Shown here piece by piece: positions 20,696 through 33,500 of a DNA stretch of 64,000 nucleotides. The stretch comes from Lasiosphaeria ovina (Eukaryota; Ascomycota; Sordariomycetes; Sordariales; Lasiosphaeriaceae), in the NCBI GenBank assembly GCA_033439765.1, contig JAULSN010000003.1, forward strand, positions 3,410,001-3,474,000, written 5' to 3'. The stretch's first letter is position 1; every line of letters begins with the position of its first letter. The position numbers and the translations under genes were made by a program. Below the pieces are notes generated by a model. That model did no database searches. It was given only the letters and a program-made list of their open reading frames with translations, and was not told the DNA's origin.

Positions 20696-23083
20696 GGGCT
20701 GGCTCTGCTGCTGGTTAGTGGGGGGTTGTTGAGTCCTTGGTAGGTTTCCGAAGCAGATGGGCGCTCTGGAGAGCGTTGGAAGACTCCTGATGCTGGCGGA
20801 GATGTCTTGGTCTCTGTGGATATTAGGGAACGCCGTGAAAGTAGTATCGATCGAGTCGTATATGGTGATGTGATAGCTGCGGTGGATCTGTGGTGGTGGC
20901 AGGGGGAGGATGACCCACAAGACTGAATCTTGCTTGAGACATGTTATATATGACAAGTCCAGCAAGAGGCAGCCTCTCTTGGGCAGTGTCGTCCCAAGGA
21001 AAGCCACTCCGCCGCCTTGAGGCCATCATCACGGGGCCTAGGTGCTATGTGGGAGGGCTTGGTGAAGATGCACGAGCACGATGTCTGTTGGGGCCGGGTG
21101 GTCAACCGAGACGGCCCGGCTTCTTGCCAGAAAGGGAAAGCGAGAGCATGTGTATGCGTGTGTGTGCCTGGGTTTCCAGGCTGCTCTTCTGGGCTATCAG
21201 TTTCCGAGATGGGTGCCGGGGCCCTACCCGCGGTTTCTGCCTCCTCGTATCATAGCCACGGCGGCCTGGGTACGGCGCTAGAACGGATTACACATGGAAT
21301 TCCATGGGAATTCTCCATCGACTCCAGCGAGTGACCGAGTCGCTGGGACAGTCCCGACTGGGGGCTGGGGGTCCTGGTAGAGGTCCGAAAGCAGTGCACA
21401 AGAGCCGCGAGCAGCTTCGCGGCCGGGCGTTGCGGCAGGCGGAATGTCGGACAGTTGCACATCGGCCACTGGATTTTGTCAAGCGTTGAAGGTCTGCAGG
21501 GGTTGCGGCCCGATCGGGCGGGCCGCTCAGGCAGGGTCCAGGCACATCGATTGGCCACCAAGCGTCGAAGCGAGCATGTCTGCGACGACAGGCCCCGTCT
21601 CCAAACATGAAAAAAACGAGTGGATCAAAAGCTCTCCAACAACCCACCATTGGCGCTGGCGCACATCGAGGCGGACTCTAGATTACCGACCTTGCAGATC
21701 GCGAATCATGCATTCCCTACACGTTCCTCATCCGCGCAGAGCTGCTGCTGGTAGCGGCGCTGGCACTTACTGACCCGACAGTCTGGTAACGGCCGCTGAT
21801 TGGCCGACAGCCACCTGTAGCCGCCGGGTTCAAGAGAGCCTCGAGAGTCACCTTGGGGCCACACGGCGAGTGTCCGACCCTGCCCATAGGGTCTCTGAAC
21901 TGGCCGGATGTACTGCCCACCGGGGCCGGGCATCACATGATATCCCGGCTAGCTTCTCTGTGCTCCCAAGCTCCCTCCTGTGAGTCCTGTCTGCCCGGAA
22001 TTTGTTGCCGTGACCGAAGTATTAAGCCCCCATGGCCCCCGACGCAATTTGTCCGAGGTTGCTTCTGAAGGCTTTCCGTCTCTCTTCCTCACTCAGCTTG
22101 ATCACTTGGTGGTCATTGCTCCCGTCCAAGTGCCCTCGGTCGGTGCCCAACCAGGGCTGAGTAACGACACGGTCACTCTTCTAGGCTGCTGGCCTCCACG
22201 GCGGACCTAGAGCCGAGTCTAGCCCACGGGCGCTGAACCGAGACCTCGACATATTGCTGCTATTGACAGGCAAAGGTTCGGGAGGCCAACCTGAGCAGTG
22301 TTGCTGACAGTCTCCTTTGGGCGCCCGTCCTCTCACTTTCGCTCCCGACCTCCAATGCCGCCTAGGTATGTGTCAGTTTCTTTCTCCTTCCCACTTCTCT
22401 TCTTGCCGACACCTGCCGGGGCTCGGAAACGCCTTACTGTCTTGGCAATTTGGAGTACACCCTGCCTTGTCAAGCAACCCCCAGCCAACCCGTCCCTTTC
22501 ACCCTTGCTCCGCCATTGATCGTTGATATTCGGACACAAGAAGGAGCCAGATCACATGCAAACACAAAGCGTGATGGATGACAGATACCAAAGGGGCTTA
22601 CCAAAGGGGCGCAGCCAGATTCCAGCCTCGTCTGGATCTAGGCGCAAAGACATCAAGCGTAGTCTAATGATTGTCCCCTTCACCCCTTTCGCTCCTCCAT
22701 TGATGTTGAGCCACAACAGGGTGCAAAATCACATGTGAACACAAAGTTTGACTGACTGGCAATAGGGTCCAGTGATCAGAGATTTGCGGCTTCGCCTGGA
22801 TCTAGGCACAAAGACTCAAGGCGTGGTCTGAAGACTGACCACTACTCAGTACTCGGTACGATCTCAGGGTCGAACAGTAGCCATCAGTATCATCCTCACA
22901 AATCCACACAGCCGCAGAACCTCGACAACCACAACCACTGTGCAACCAGGATTTCATCCCCCTGCCACAAGAGCTATCTGTCTAATTACAACCAACCAAC
23001 ATGCTCTCCATTCCACAGAGCTACTCAGCGCACGCTTACCAAGCTTGTCCAGAGATGTACCTAATCAACAGCTACCTACCAAG
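20696..23083. other. Intergenic with one imperfect tandem duplication
   Basis: Only short frames with no family resemblance occur here. The only structure seen is the ~165-bp duplication at 22497-22832. The far end is the 3' flank of the PAL gene. Confidence 0.45.
22497..22832. repeat. Imperfect ~165-bp tandem duplication
   Basis: Unit 1 (about 22497-22668) and unit 2 (about 22676-22832) share, in the same order, gctccgccattgat / gctcctccattgat, gatcacatg / aatcacatg, aacacaaag, and cctggatctaggc.caaagac. Divergence and small indels show the duplication is old. Confidence 0.75.
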
Positions 23084-25443
23084 TCAATGCCACATCCTCG
23101 CCGTCTCGGCAAATGCCATGACGCGCGCATGCAGCTCGCCCGCGCGTAGCGCCTCGTAGATATCGCCGGCCATAGAGCCGAGTATGCGGCCGTGGGACGC
23201 AAGGCGCTGCTGGTGCTGATCGGAACCGGCATAATCCACCCCGGCCGCGGCCGCGGCATTCTTGGATAGGATCTCGTTCTGAGCCCTGCGTAGTAGTAGC
23301 GGCGGATGGTCGTCGACGCCGCGGTTGAGTGGCACGGCGAGGTCGCGGCGGACGAAATCGTAGACGACGCACGAGGCGGGGCTGACATAGCGGTGCGTGG
23401 TGGTGTCTGGCGCGTCTTGATCGAGGAAATGCGCACGTATTTCCAAGAATTCGCTGGACAAAATTGCCGACGCCCGTTTCATGAACGTTCCCATGAATGT
23501 GTGAGCAATGCTCTCCTCGCCCGTTCCCCAGTTTATAAGTTTCAGAAGAATGGCGCCGAAGGAGTCATTCACCGCGGCCTCGCACCGCTCGGCCAGGTTG
23601 AGATGCGACAGCTGGTCCCAGCGCTGCAGTATGGAGTCGATAGCTTGGCTGCCCACGCGCTCGTCGAACGCGTCGAAGTTGTAATCAGCGCTATCACTCT
23701 GCCGACTTTCGAGATCAAGCCAGGTGCGCGCTGCCTTGAGGAGCGGCTCTCGCACGCGCGCGCGGAACTCGAGCTGCATGCACCGCAGGTCGAGCGCCTG
23801 GCACAGCGTGTAGATGTATGTCGCCGCCATGAGCGAGAGGACCTCCACGGCTTCGAGGGCGTAGCGCGCCGTAGCGAGCGCCATTGAGTTGACCGACTGA
23901 TTGGTCATCTCGGCGACCTGGACGTGGGTGCTCATGGGGTGGGCTAGGTATGCTAGCTCGGACATGTAGGCCGCCATATTGACGTCGAAGCCCTTGAAGG
24001 TGAACGAGTCGCTAGGGTCATCGGTACTCAGGTTGGGCGGCAGGCCCTTGTTAGTCTGGTTGTTGATGAGCTCGGAGCTCTGGGCGAAAATCAGCCGGCC
24101 CAGGTTCTGCAGTGCCGTCATGGTCTTCTCCATGGCCGATGTAATGGCCATGGCCTGGAAGTTGCCGCCGTGGTGAATCTGGCCCGTGGCTGCGTCGATC
24201 AGGGGGTTGTCCGTCGTCGAATTGAGCTCCGTCGATACCTGGCGCGTCGCTAACTCCAGATCCTCGAGCTGGGGGCCAATCCACTGCGGCGCCGTCCTAA
24301 GAGCGTAGCGGTCTTGGGCCAGCCCGACACGCTCGGGTTCGCGATCTGGCGAGATCTTGGACCCGGCAAGAAAACTCAAAATGTTCGCTGCGGCCTCGGT
24401 CTGGCCATCGTGCGGTCGCACCGACGAGATGAACGGGTGGTAATTGTGGGCGGTACCAGCGAGCGCTTCAGTGCCCATTGCCGTGAGGAGCTGCACCAGA
24501 ATGGCGAGCTGGTTTGCCTGGTGCATGACAATGGCCGCTGCCGCGCAGCTTGGGGCCGTTCCATTGGTGATGCCGAGGCCTTCTTTGGCCTGCAGACGAA
24601 CGGGCTCCAGACCGGCCAGCTTCAGTGTTTCGTTAGCTGGGAGAGTCATGCTCTTGGCCTGCTCGCCGCGAAATTTGACGAAAATATCCGGATTTCCCTC
24701 GATGGCACCTGCCACATAAGACAGGGTAGACAAGTCTCCCGAGGCAGAGATGCTCCCCCTCAGCGGCACCACGGGTGTCATGTCCCGGGCCAAGAGCTGC
24801 ATGATTGACTCTATGACACTGATGCGCACGCCCGAGTGGCCGCGCAAGAGCGAGTTGCAGCGGATGAGCATGGCGGCTCGCACAATGGGGCCAGGCAGGG
24901 CGTGACTTCGAAGCAATTCACTGGACCGTCGGCGAGGGTCTGGCCGCCCATCTTCCTGGCCCTTGCTGCGCTTGTCGCTCTGCAGCAGGATTCCAACATT
25001 GAGGTGCTGGACAGCAGCGCTCTGGAGGCGTTCAAAGTCTGCGGTGCGGGTGTCTGCGCTGCCGCCGAAGCCAGTATTGACGCCGTAGATGACCTGACGG
25101 TCGTCAAGCTGGCGCTTGAGCCAATCAACGCTATCGGCGACATTCTGGAGGATGGTTGCATCGTCGGTGAGTTTGGGTGTTGCCCCGTGCCTGCCCAAGA
25201 GAAAGAAGCGAAGTGAGCTTTGTGTTCCATGCAATCATGTCTCAGGTTGACGGCCACGGCGATTGTGGCGTCCAATGAGAATACTGACAAGGAAACGGCA
25301 ACAACGTCAGCGATCGACAAATCACGTCCCGTAATCGAGACCGAGTCTTGTGCTGCAAGCGTCTTCTGCAGCCGCGCCCATTCTGCGCGGGCAGCTGCCG
25401 CGTGTGGAGCACGAACACTGCCGGCGGTTGCTGATTGCATCAT
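23084..25443 (-). CDS. Phenylalanine ammonia-lyase (aromatic amino acid lyase, fungal type)
   Basis: Predicted exons are 25443-25289 and 25190-23084 (one 98-bp intron), giving 753 aa, as expected for fungal PAL. Features in order are a helical N-terminus; the lid with the catalytic Tyr in VIYGVNTGFGGSADTRT; SISASGDLS, whose Ala-Ser-Gly cyclises into the MIO electrophilic cofactor; GITNGTAPS; AHNYHPFISSVRPHDGQ; QDRYALRTAPQW; TTDNPL; HHGGNFQA; and a long C-terminal multihelix extension typical of eukaryotic PAL. The enzyme deaminates L-phenylalanine to trans-cinnamate and ammonia in the cytosol. In fungi this is mostly catabolic, or feeds secondary metabolism. A His at the substrate-selectivity loop near residue 80 would indicate tyrosine use; the sequence there reads LQSAAVQHLN, so Phe/Tyr preference is not settled. 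The start could be either of two adjacent Met codons (25443 or 25440). Confidence 0.93.
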
Positions 25444-27126
25444 ATTGTGCGTCCACCTTGCCCGATCCAGCTCCTTGGTTTGGGAGACGGATGAGGTTGC
25501 TGGGTTGTGGGTTTCAGGCTGCAGCCGGGAGTGCCGCGAGTTTCGACTGTGGATTGAAGAAGCACAAAAGTGAGTAATCCTAAAATAAGGTGACTGGAAA
25601 AAGCGGGTAGTTCCCCTAGGGAAAGGGTCGAAAAGAGAAGAGGGAAGTAAAATAAAGTTCGAACCGAACCGGGTGAGAAACTGCTCTGCAAGCCAGCAGC
25701 TCGTGCTTTGTAACGTTCTAATCTGCTTATCTTTCCACGTATCGAGTCGTTTTACTGTATCTAAACTCTGAGTTCGCCTTGACACCGCGAGGTATTTTTG
25801 CTTCTCGACGACAAATTTCGGTCCGTTGGTGTCCGTTTGTGCATGCCTGGCGTGCATATGCGAGAGTACAGTAAGTTCGTTGGACCATTGGCACTCACCG
25901 CCACATTCGTTGATGGCCAATAACATCACAGACCACCCCATATTAATTGACCGGCCTCAAAAGCTCCGACCCTACCGGCGTGGGGGGTAGATAGTTGCTG
26001 TACGGAATCATTTGTTGCGGTTGCTCTTTCCAAAAACAACTCCAGAGATCCCCTCCCGTTCTGTGCTCCTCAGAGCTAATTCGTATCTGAACTAATATTG
26101 CGTGCTCGGTTTCTTAGAGAATAATAGCACTAATCAAATAATACAAAGAACTCAAAGTGGAGGTAAAGTCAGGAGGTATTTTAGTAATATTATAAAAATA
26201 ATAGATAACTAACTCCCACAACTCACTTAAACACTGCAGTGGACTTCCCATCTCGAGCTATAGATCGAATTTAGTCGGATTTGTACATCTCCATTCCGCA
26301 TTATGGCCAAAAGCTGCCATTTCATGATGTGATACCGTAGGTGCAAACGGCGTGGACTAACTGATGATGTGAGAATCGAATCAGCATTACTATACTACCA
26401 TTAGCTGTAATAAAGTTCTGTCGCCAAGAAATGACTCCTGCTAACGCAAACGCCTGCTTTTCTCTCCTTTGCACCGCCCTTGCGTTCGGAATACCCTCAT
26501 TCCGACCGCATCCCTTGCACCGAAGATTCGTTCGTTTCTACCGCCTTCTTTTTGCCCGGAATGCCTGCCCTGAATACGGACTTCCGTGGAGATATTCAGG
26601 GCCATAAGAAGAGGCCATTTTACTTGTATTCTAGACCTATCTAACCAGACAATTCAATGCTCAATTGATCCAGATCACGTGCAACAAGTTCTTCGCAAAC
26701 AGTAGTTGCCTAGATGGAATGAGACACCATTTTGGCTTCCCCCAAAATTCACATAGTCCAAGGACTGGGGGCTAGACAATAATTGCATTTTTCACCCATC
26801 ACAGAGCCGAATAAACCATTGGTTACTCCGGAAACGGATAGAAATTAACTATAGTGCCCCCTCAATTCATGGGGCGGGGGAGCAGATTGGAGAGTAAAAG
26901 GATCAGACAATGAACTATTTACGACAGAGCCTAGCCAGCTTAGGTAGCTCATAGCTGGTGAACACGACCCCGACATGCAAGTGCCATGTCACCCTGTCTG
27001 CAAGATCTTGGCATAGTGACTCTAACCCCCGCGACTTGCAAGCATCGGCCATCAACGGTCGACTCGGCCGCATTTCTGTCAAACCTCACAAATGACTAGT
27101 GCGTCGAATTAGCCTTAGAAAACCGG
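25444..27126. other. AT-rich gene-poor spacer
   Basis: The first ~500 bp is the PAL upstream region. The stretch 26080-26450 is strongly AT-rich with no open frame and looks like decayed repeat DNA. No gene is supported. Confidence 0.45.
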
Positions 27127-27209
27127 TCTGCTACTGGGAATCGAACCCGTAGCCTTAGCGGAAGTTGTGCTTTTCAGCGCACCAATATTCCGCTCGACTA
27201 AGTCCCCCG
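27127..27209 (-). pseudogene. tRNA-like sequence (class II, Ser-like)
   Basis: The reverse strand reads ACTTAGTCGAGCGG (A-box with the Ser/Leu D-arm), GTGCGCTGAAAAGCAC (an anticodon-arm-like hairpin with an 8-nt loop), a short variable region, and GGGTTCGATTCCC (B-box). The two ends do not pair into an acceptor stem, and the anticodon loop has one base too many. It is most likely a tRNA-Ser relic or tRNA-derived repeat. Confidence 0.35.
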
Positions 27210-27773
27210 AAGCCCGCTGTTAAGGTGAGTGCTCGAGCTGATACATATATCCTGGTACATCTTGTGCTTGTACTGTAACGTATTGGACCTAGCCGATTGC
27301 CCCCTTTGCCGGGCCGGTGAGAAGTTGCAGCCGCACGTAGGTACTCTGTATTCCACATATCGTCCCGTCCTTGGAACTTGAACACTTGTCGTCGTGACTC
27401 GTACAGCAGAGCTGGATCAGTGATACCGGGACCTGGAAAAGGAGTGGAAGTTCTGCCTTTTAGAAAACCACCAAAGCGAAAACAGGGCAAGCCTCAAAGT
27501 AAGAAGCGGCAATATCGCATATTTGACATGTCAAAGAAAGGCAAAGGCAGGTATATATATCCGAAAGTCTTAGATCATTAACGACAAAGGTGTGATTTCG
27601 CCCAAAGGGCAGGGAAAGAGAGATAAAAACACCCCTAACACGCATCAGACAAGAAAGGGCGAGACCATATCCCTCTTTTGGTTGTGTGCGAACAGCCTCC
27701 TTCTCCCCCTCACTAGATGACTGCTCCCATCAGCCTCCCAACGAGACTCGATTCCGCCACTGGCAAGGCTCCC

Positions 27774-28268
27774 TCAAAAAAGGATATCCGCAAGGATATT
27801 CGCAACATTTGCCGAAGTGTGATGCAGCAGCGTCGCCAAAATATACCCCGAGCCCGTCGACAGCTTATCACCTTCATAGTTATAAATAGTGAGAGCCAAG
27901 TCCTGCTTTCCGACGGGCGCCTCGACGCCGCCGTCGAAGCGCACGACATATTTGCCGCCGTTGGTTAGGCGGCCGAGGTACATGCTGGCGTCGCCGCCCT
28001 AGTCGACAAAGTACGAGTAGTAGAACTGGGCGTCGCTCTCCGAGAGCTTGAGCTGCGCGTGCCCGACGTTGATCTCGATGTGCTTGTCGCTGCGGCTGGC
28101 GTCGTACCACGGCAGCATGTCGTCCTTGGTCTTGGAGCTGGGGATCCAGCCGTCTTTCTCGTACTTTTGTGTCTTGGCCGCCAGCGCGAACTGGTACCCC
28201 GACTCAAGGTTGTGGTAGTGGATCGTTGACTTGGTGTTGTTCGGGATTTGCATGATCCCCACAGGCAT
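27774..28268 (-). pseudogene. Small unrecognised gene with one in-frame TAG
   Basis: A single frame runs from Met 28268 (MPVGIMQIPNN) to a stop at 27774 and is broken only by a TAG at 28000-28002. Reading across it gives ~163 residues of globular, beta-rich character (STIHYHNLESGYQFALAA, DAQFYYSYFV, GGKYVVRFDGGVEAP). One C-to-T or G-to-A change of a sense codon (CAG or TGG) would explain the TAG, and no plausible intron removes it. The flanking code is otherwise well preserved, so inactivation is recent or the base is a sequencing error. Family not recognised. Confidence 0.6.
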
Positions 28269-29239
28269 GATGCCGGCTGGGTGCCTTTGACTGTTGGGAG
28301 AACGACGGAATGGAGTACCTGGAGTGCGGTATCCGGAGTGCGGTTTGAGCAAAAGGGGGGTCGAAAACTGTGCGATATCGTTCAGAACAATTAAAGTCTT
28401 GTCAATAAATGGGGAACTGCAACGGGCAGATGGAAGAGGGAGGAAAGGCGATATTTAACTTTCATTGTACCCGCAGTCGTGCACCCACCTATAAAGCAGT
28501 GAGCTTGCTCCGGTGTCCAGCCGTATTACTATTTGGTGGCTCAGACTTATTTCACTACGTCTATGGGTTTTTGAGGCGCCGAGACTAAGTTCGGAATACG
28601 TCCGGAATGTCGCTGGCGTCAGACCGATAGGCATGTATGGCAATGTTCTCTCAGTGGATGCTATCTACTGTCACAAATTATTCCATTCCTGCCGTTGGCC
28701 ATAGTGTCGGGACAAAACTCAAAACACCAACGCCGACGAGGTCTTACAAGTTGGACCTAATGCAGCGGGTTTATTAGCACGCAAGTCACGTAGCTGGGAT
28801 ATTTTGAGTCTTCCCTCTGGTGTTCGTTGTCGAGAAGAACATTTGCCGATCTTCGGGCATCCCATCGATATCCATGAGGCAGCAAGGCTCGGACAATCGA
28901 ATCCTAACAAATCAAGCAATAAGCGTAGTAGGTACATAATTATTTCACAAAGGTTAATACCGGTATCGGTAGCAATTCCTCCTAAACGTGGTTGTGTAAC
29001 TCGGCACAATCAACTTGGCGGGTAGGATTTGAAACTGGACTTAATTGTCATGATACAAATGAAATTGTTGTGACATGGATATATAGGGATCTCCCATTCG
29101 GTAAACCCTGGTTCCGCGCGCAAAATATGAAGCCAAAGATTGTCTACTCCGCGTTTCACAATGCTCGTGAGCATGATACTAGCTCTTTGCTCAGTTATTT
29201 CCCCGGTAATCCAACCCACCCCCGTCTCATAAACACCAT
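28269..29239. other. Intergenic, no supported gene
   Basis: This stretch is the upstream region of the broken small gene and the 3' flank of the THN reductase gene. Short frames only. Confidence 0.45.
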
Positions 29240-30533
29240 CTACATGCAAGCAGCACCATCGATTCCGATCACCTTCCCGTTTACCCATTCACCGTCCTGG
29301 GACGCGAGGAAGCAAACAACACGGGCGATGTCGATCGGCAGACCGACACGGTGGAGGGGGGACCAGGTTGCGGCGAACTGTTACACATGTGTCAGTGATG
29401 CTGATGAAATAGTATCGAGTGTGATTGAAATACCTCATCAACGCCATCGTCATCAAGGTTGGCACCGTTGGGGATGTACTCCCTGCAGACCTGGTGGTAC
29501 ATATCGGTCTTGATGCCACCAGGGGCAACGGCATTGACAGTGATCTTCTTGTCGCCAAAGTCTAATTGAACTGTAAGCAAATGGGAGAAAATACGTCTGG
29601 AGCGGGAGTTTTACGCACCGATGGCCATGCACCGGACAAATGTCTCGATGGTGCCCTTGCTACCAGAGTAGACGGCGTGCTTTGGAACACCCTTGGCCTG
29701 TCCGGTGATGGAGCCCATCAGGATAAGGCGCCCACCAATCTCGAGGTGCTTGTAAGCTTCGCGAGCGACGAAGAACTGGCCCCGCGTGTTGATGTTGAAG
29801 ACGCGATCAAACTCTTCGGGAGTGACATCCTTGACGTGGCCGAATGAGACAACGCCGCTGTTGGAGCACACGATGTCGAGCTTGCCGAACTTCTTGACGG
29901 CCTCACTGAAGAGGCGCACAATCTGGTCGACATCTGACACGTTGGCCTTGACAGCGTGAGCGTCGGTGCCGTTCTTCTTGATCTGGCTGACCACCTCCTC
30001 AGCCGCCGAGTCGCTGTTGGCATAATTAACGATAACCTTGGCGCCGCGACGTCCCAGTTCAAGGGCCATCTCTCTGCCAATGCCACGGCCTGTCATAGCC
30101 CCCGAGGGGCAATGTTAGCACTCGCACATACATCCCAGTTCCAATCGGTGACGTGGTGATAAGGAAGCCAAGAAGGAGATTTGCCACGGTTAAACACCGA
30201 TAAGGCGCGCGTTCGGGGGTGTTATTCGGGTGGGTGGCCGGATTTGGTAGGATGTGGGGGAGTGGGGTCCCCACCCCCTTGACGTCGTCGGACTTGAGTT
30301 GGGGAAAAAGTACCGACCCGTCCGGCGGTTCGGGAAGCCCACACGACGGTAGGGCGATGCATTGACTATGCGTGCCCAAACGGTACCTGCAAGAACGAGT
30401 GAAACGAAATATGCCACGACGTACCTGCTCCAGTCACGAGAGCAACCTTGCCCTCGAGGCTGGCCGATGCCAGACCGAGCGGACCCGGGATCTGGTTAAA
30501 CTTGCCCGGGGTGTTGGAAGTAAGACCAGGCAT
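29240..30533 (-). CDS. 1,3,8-Trihydroxynaphthalene reductase (DHN-melanin)
   Basis: Predicted exons are 30533-30425, 30089-29619, 29561-29434 and 29377-29240, giving 281 aa (Magnaporthe T3HN reductase is 283). Motifs are the NADPH loop [33 protein letters not shown], and catalytic Ser in GSITGQ with YSGSK (Tyr/Lys), then [14 protein letters not shown] and the C-terminal [10 protein letters not shown]. The terminal Met matches trihydroxynaphthalene reductases, whereas tetrahydroxynaphthalene reductases usually end in Ile. The enzyme reduces 1,3,8-THN to vermelone, and often also T4HN, in DHN-melanin synthesis; it is the target of tricyclazole-type inhibitors. No polyketide synthase or scytalone dehydratase gene lies in this window. 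The first intron is long (335 bp). The frame stays open upstream, with an in-frame Met at 30677. Confidence 0.93.
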
Positions 30534-33500
30534 CTTTGCGGCGGGTTTAGGAAGAGTCGCGCCGGAGGATGTGGTAGATGGAGCAGGTTGTGGTTTGGCC
30601 TCTCTTGTCTCTGAGGGGGACGGATCGGGATTGGAGAAGTGAGACACGAGACGGCGGAAGATGTCAGATACCCTCATTCGATGGCAGACGGCGACTGTAT
30701 AAAGAATGGGAAAATAAAGAGGGGGAAACGACTCCAGAGATGGGGATCTGGACTGGGAGTCGTGACTTGGATGAGGCCGGGTGGTCAAGAGACCAAGTCA
30801 AGGAGAAGGCCGGACCTGCATCTTATACGTGAAGGGCTATCGGCTATTTGCTGGCCATCCGAGTGCGCTGCGCGACATGTGTTTCGCGGGCGACGGGCCA
30901 TTCGTTGTTTGTGTGGTTCTCCATGGCGGCTGTCGGACCACGTTGGAGACATGCCGGACTTTCCTGGGCTCTCCGGACATTGTGCGACCCTGGGGGGGCG
31001 CGCCGAGACCAAGCTGTCAATTAGGGGCATTGTGCTGACTCTTGAGATCGGCCCGTCCGTCGTTTTGCACCAGATTGGATCTGCAATTCCTGCAAAGTTT
31101 TGGCCATAACAAATTTCCACATTCCTGGGAAAGACCGGCTTGGGTTCCTGCACAGTAGAGTGCCGACGGTGGAAACCTTGGATGGTAGTCCTTTCCACCC
31201 GCCGCGAGCCGCCCCCAAACCGCGCCAATGAGGGGAAGGGGCCACCGCTGCAGTTGCGGACAAACGAGCGCACCTTCCTTCCTCCCTGTTATTTTCCGAC
31301 CCACCTCCAATAGGGAAATATCAGTGACATTGGAAGCTGCAGACGGCCAACTGCCAAAACTCACGTTGCACTCCGTCCTCGCGGCGATCTCGCGTCTTTC
31401 CTCGCACTCTGGCTTGAAGTCCGGGGCATTCCACCCGCGCTGTCTCTCATCCCGCCTCATTATTGGTCTCGTTTTATTGGTTACCTTGTGTCAATCTTCC
31501 ACCACTCCTTCGTAATCTCACTATTAGGCTGGAAAGGGTGGCGTTCACCCGCATTAGAGTTGTTCCACCCTTAAGCCATGGAGTTCGAATCCACAGCCGC
31601 TATTCATTCACATTGCTGTCAAACTGCTCTCGCCTCCCTATCTAGGCATTTACCTTGGGCAGTGCTGATGAAGTGGCCAGCTAGACAGGCCAAGTCCAGG
31701 CCAATCCGAAGAATCAACATGTCGGTCCGTTATTACACCAGCCTGGTGTAGCCCTACTCCGCGCTCGCGACTAGCCGCGACCCGAGCGGCATTACGTCAG
31801 GCAAGGCCGTGTCAAGTTGCTTCCTGCCGAGTATTGCTCGCAATCCCTGCCGCTTCCGATCTTCAAGATCACATCAAGCTTTACTAGTACGGTGATCTGA
31901 GACGTCGACATCGGCATCTGGAAATTCTTGGCCTCAGAAGAATACAGGACCACGACCAATCGTTTGCTTCTGTGCACTTGTTGGAGCTATTTTAAGCCCA
32001 ACGAATCTAGCTTTGACAGTTCAGGCTTGGGCGTTTCATATATGGCTCCTCTGCATTGCGTACGTGGCTGGTCTGGGCCCACGGCTCACAGCGAGTCTGG
32101 CACGTGAAGATAATCGTTTCTCTAGATTAAGCGTGAGTCTAGAACCATCAGAGTTCAGACATTTCTCGGTCGTCCCGCCCTAGTGCAGGGAAGAGCCGAC
32201 CCGTGGGGTTGTATTAGAAACGCCAGCGCTTAATCAAACTGAGGAAGAACGGACCCTACCTATTTAGCAAAAACAAACATCTGCAGCCACGGGAAGTCAC
32301 AGAAATGCTGACCTGGGCTGAGTGCCGGTTCCCAAGGTGTCAAGCCTGCAAGGCCCTGGTGATCTAGTGCGGGCGATGGCCATGCTACCCTGCGACTGTG
32401 TTCGATCACGTACAACTCAAGGGCCCCTGCATATCTGCTGTGAAGTCGTCGGCCACACAACATAGCGAGTCGGGTAGGCATATCCCATTTACGTATGCCA
32501 TCGAGGCTCATATTATGCCTTAGCTTGCCGCCTCGCTTATGCAACATAGTACCTGGTCTTGTCACGGACGCACGCATGTCGTGTTTCCCCAGCTCAAACA
32601 TGACTCCTCGCAGATGTTCACTGCCGATGAGGGGCAGCATCTGCCCCCTCAAGTCGATGTGAGCACAGTTTGCGCCTCAACATTGGATCAGGACGTCCAT
32701 AAAGACGCGACCCCATGGATTGCACACTCCATGAATTAGCAGTTCCACAGACAGAGTGGCAGCGGCCGTGAACTCCCACATCGTCCTCAGCCACCAACAA
32801 GCAGCATCATAGCAATCCCAGGCCCAGGAATGCAAGATCAGATGTCCCGAGGATCAGCAGACAATATGCATCGTGCAAGGTCTCGCCGACAGGATGCAGG
32901 CGCACAGCGGCTCATACTCGCAAGGCTTGGTTCTCGCAGGGTGGTGGTGCTGGTGTCCTGGAGGCCGGGACCGTTATAAGGATGGCGGTCCTCTCTTACC
33001 GGGTTTCGCTGTCATGCTTCTCGGCTTCAACGAAAACCGAAGCCGCGCCATATCCTGCTGCAACAAGCGAACTAGAATGACAAGCCCCTCTGGCCCTCTG
33101 ACTCTCTAACACCTAACCAGCCAGCCAGCCAGCCAGCCAGCCAGGCTACGTGGGCGGCCGACCGTCCCGCGAATGAGCCCCCAATAATTACCTTCAATCC
33201 CAACACCTTGGGTCCGCAGGGGGAGTTCCGGCGTGGCTCACAAGCTATGCCCCCACCCCCGAGTCCGAGACTGCCACGTATTCCCGCTTTGGGAAGAAGT
33301 GAGACGGATGTGCAACCATGCATATGCACGCGGCGGCCCCTGCCCCTGCCCCCGCATCCCCGCCCTCCGGACCTCCGGCCGTTTTGGCCACACGTCGGCC
33401 ACCGTTCTTGACCCGTATTTCGCTCCCACAGTCGGACCCGAGCGGTCGGGTACTGTCCGCCAAGGAGATGTTAATCGGCCATCGGGGCATGAATCCGGCC

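Noticed and set aside
24811..25941. 376-codon minus-strand frame overlapping the PAL start
   Set aside because: It reads through the PAL intron in a different frame; only its MMQSATAG... segment is real, as PAL exon 1.
31524..31596. Possible tRNA with B-box ttcgaatcc
   Set aside because: No A-box, D-arm or closing anticodon stem could be drawn.
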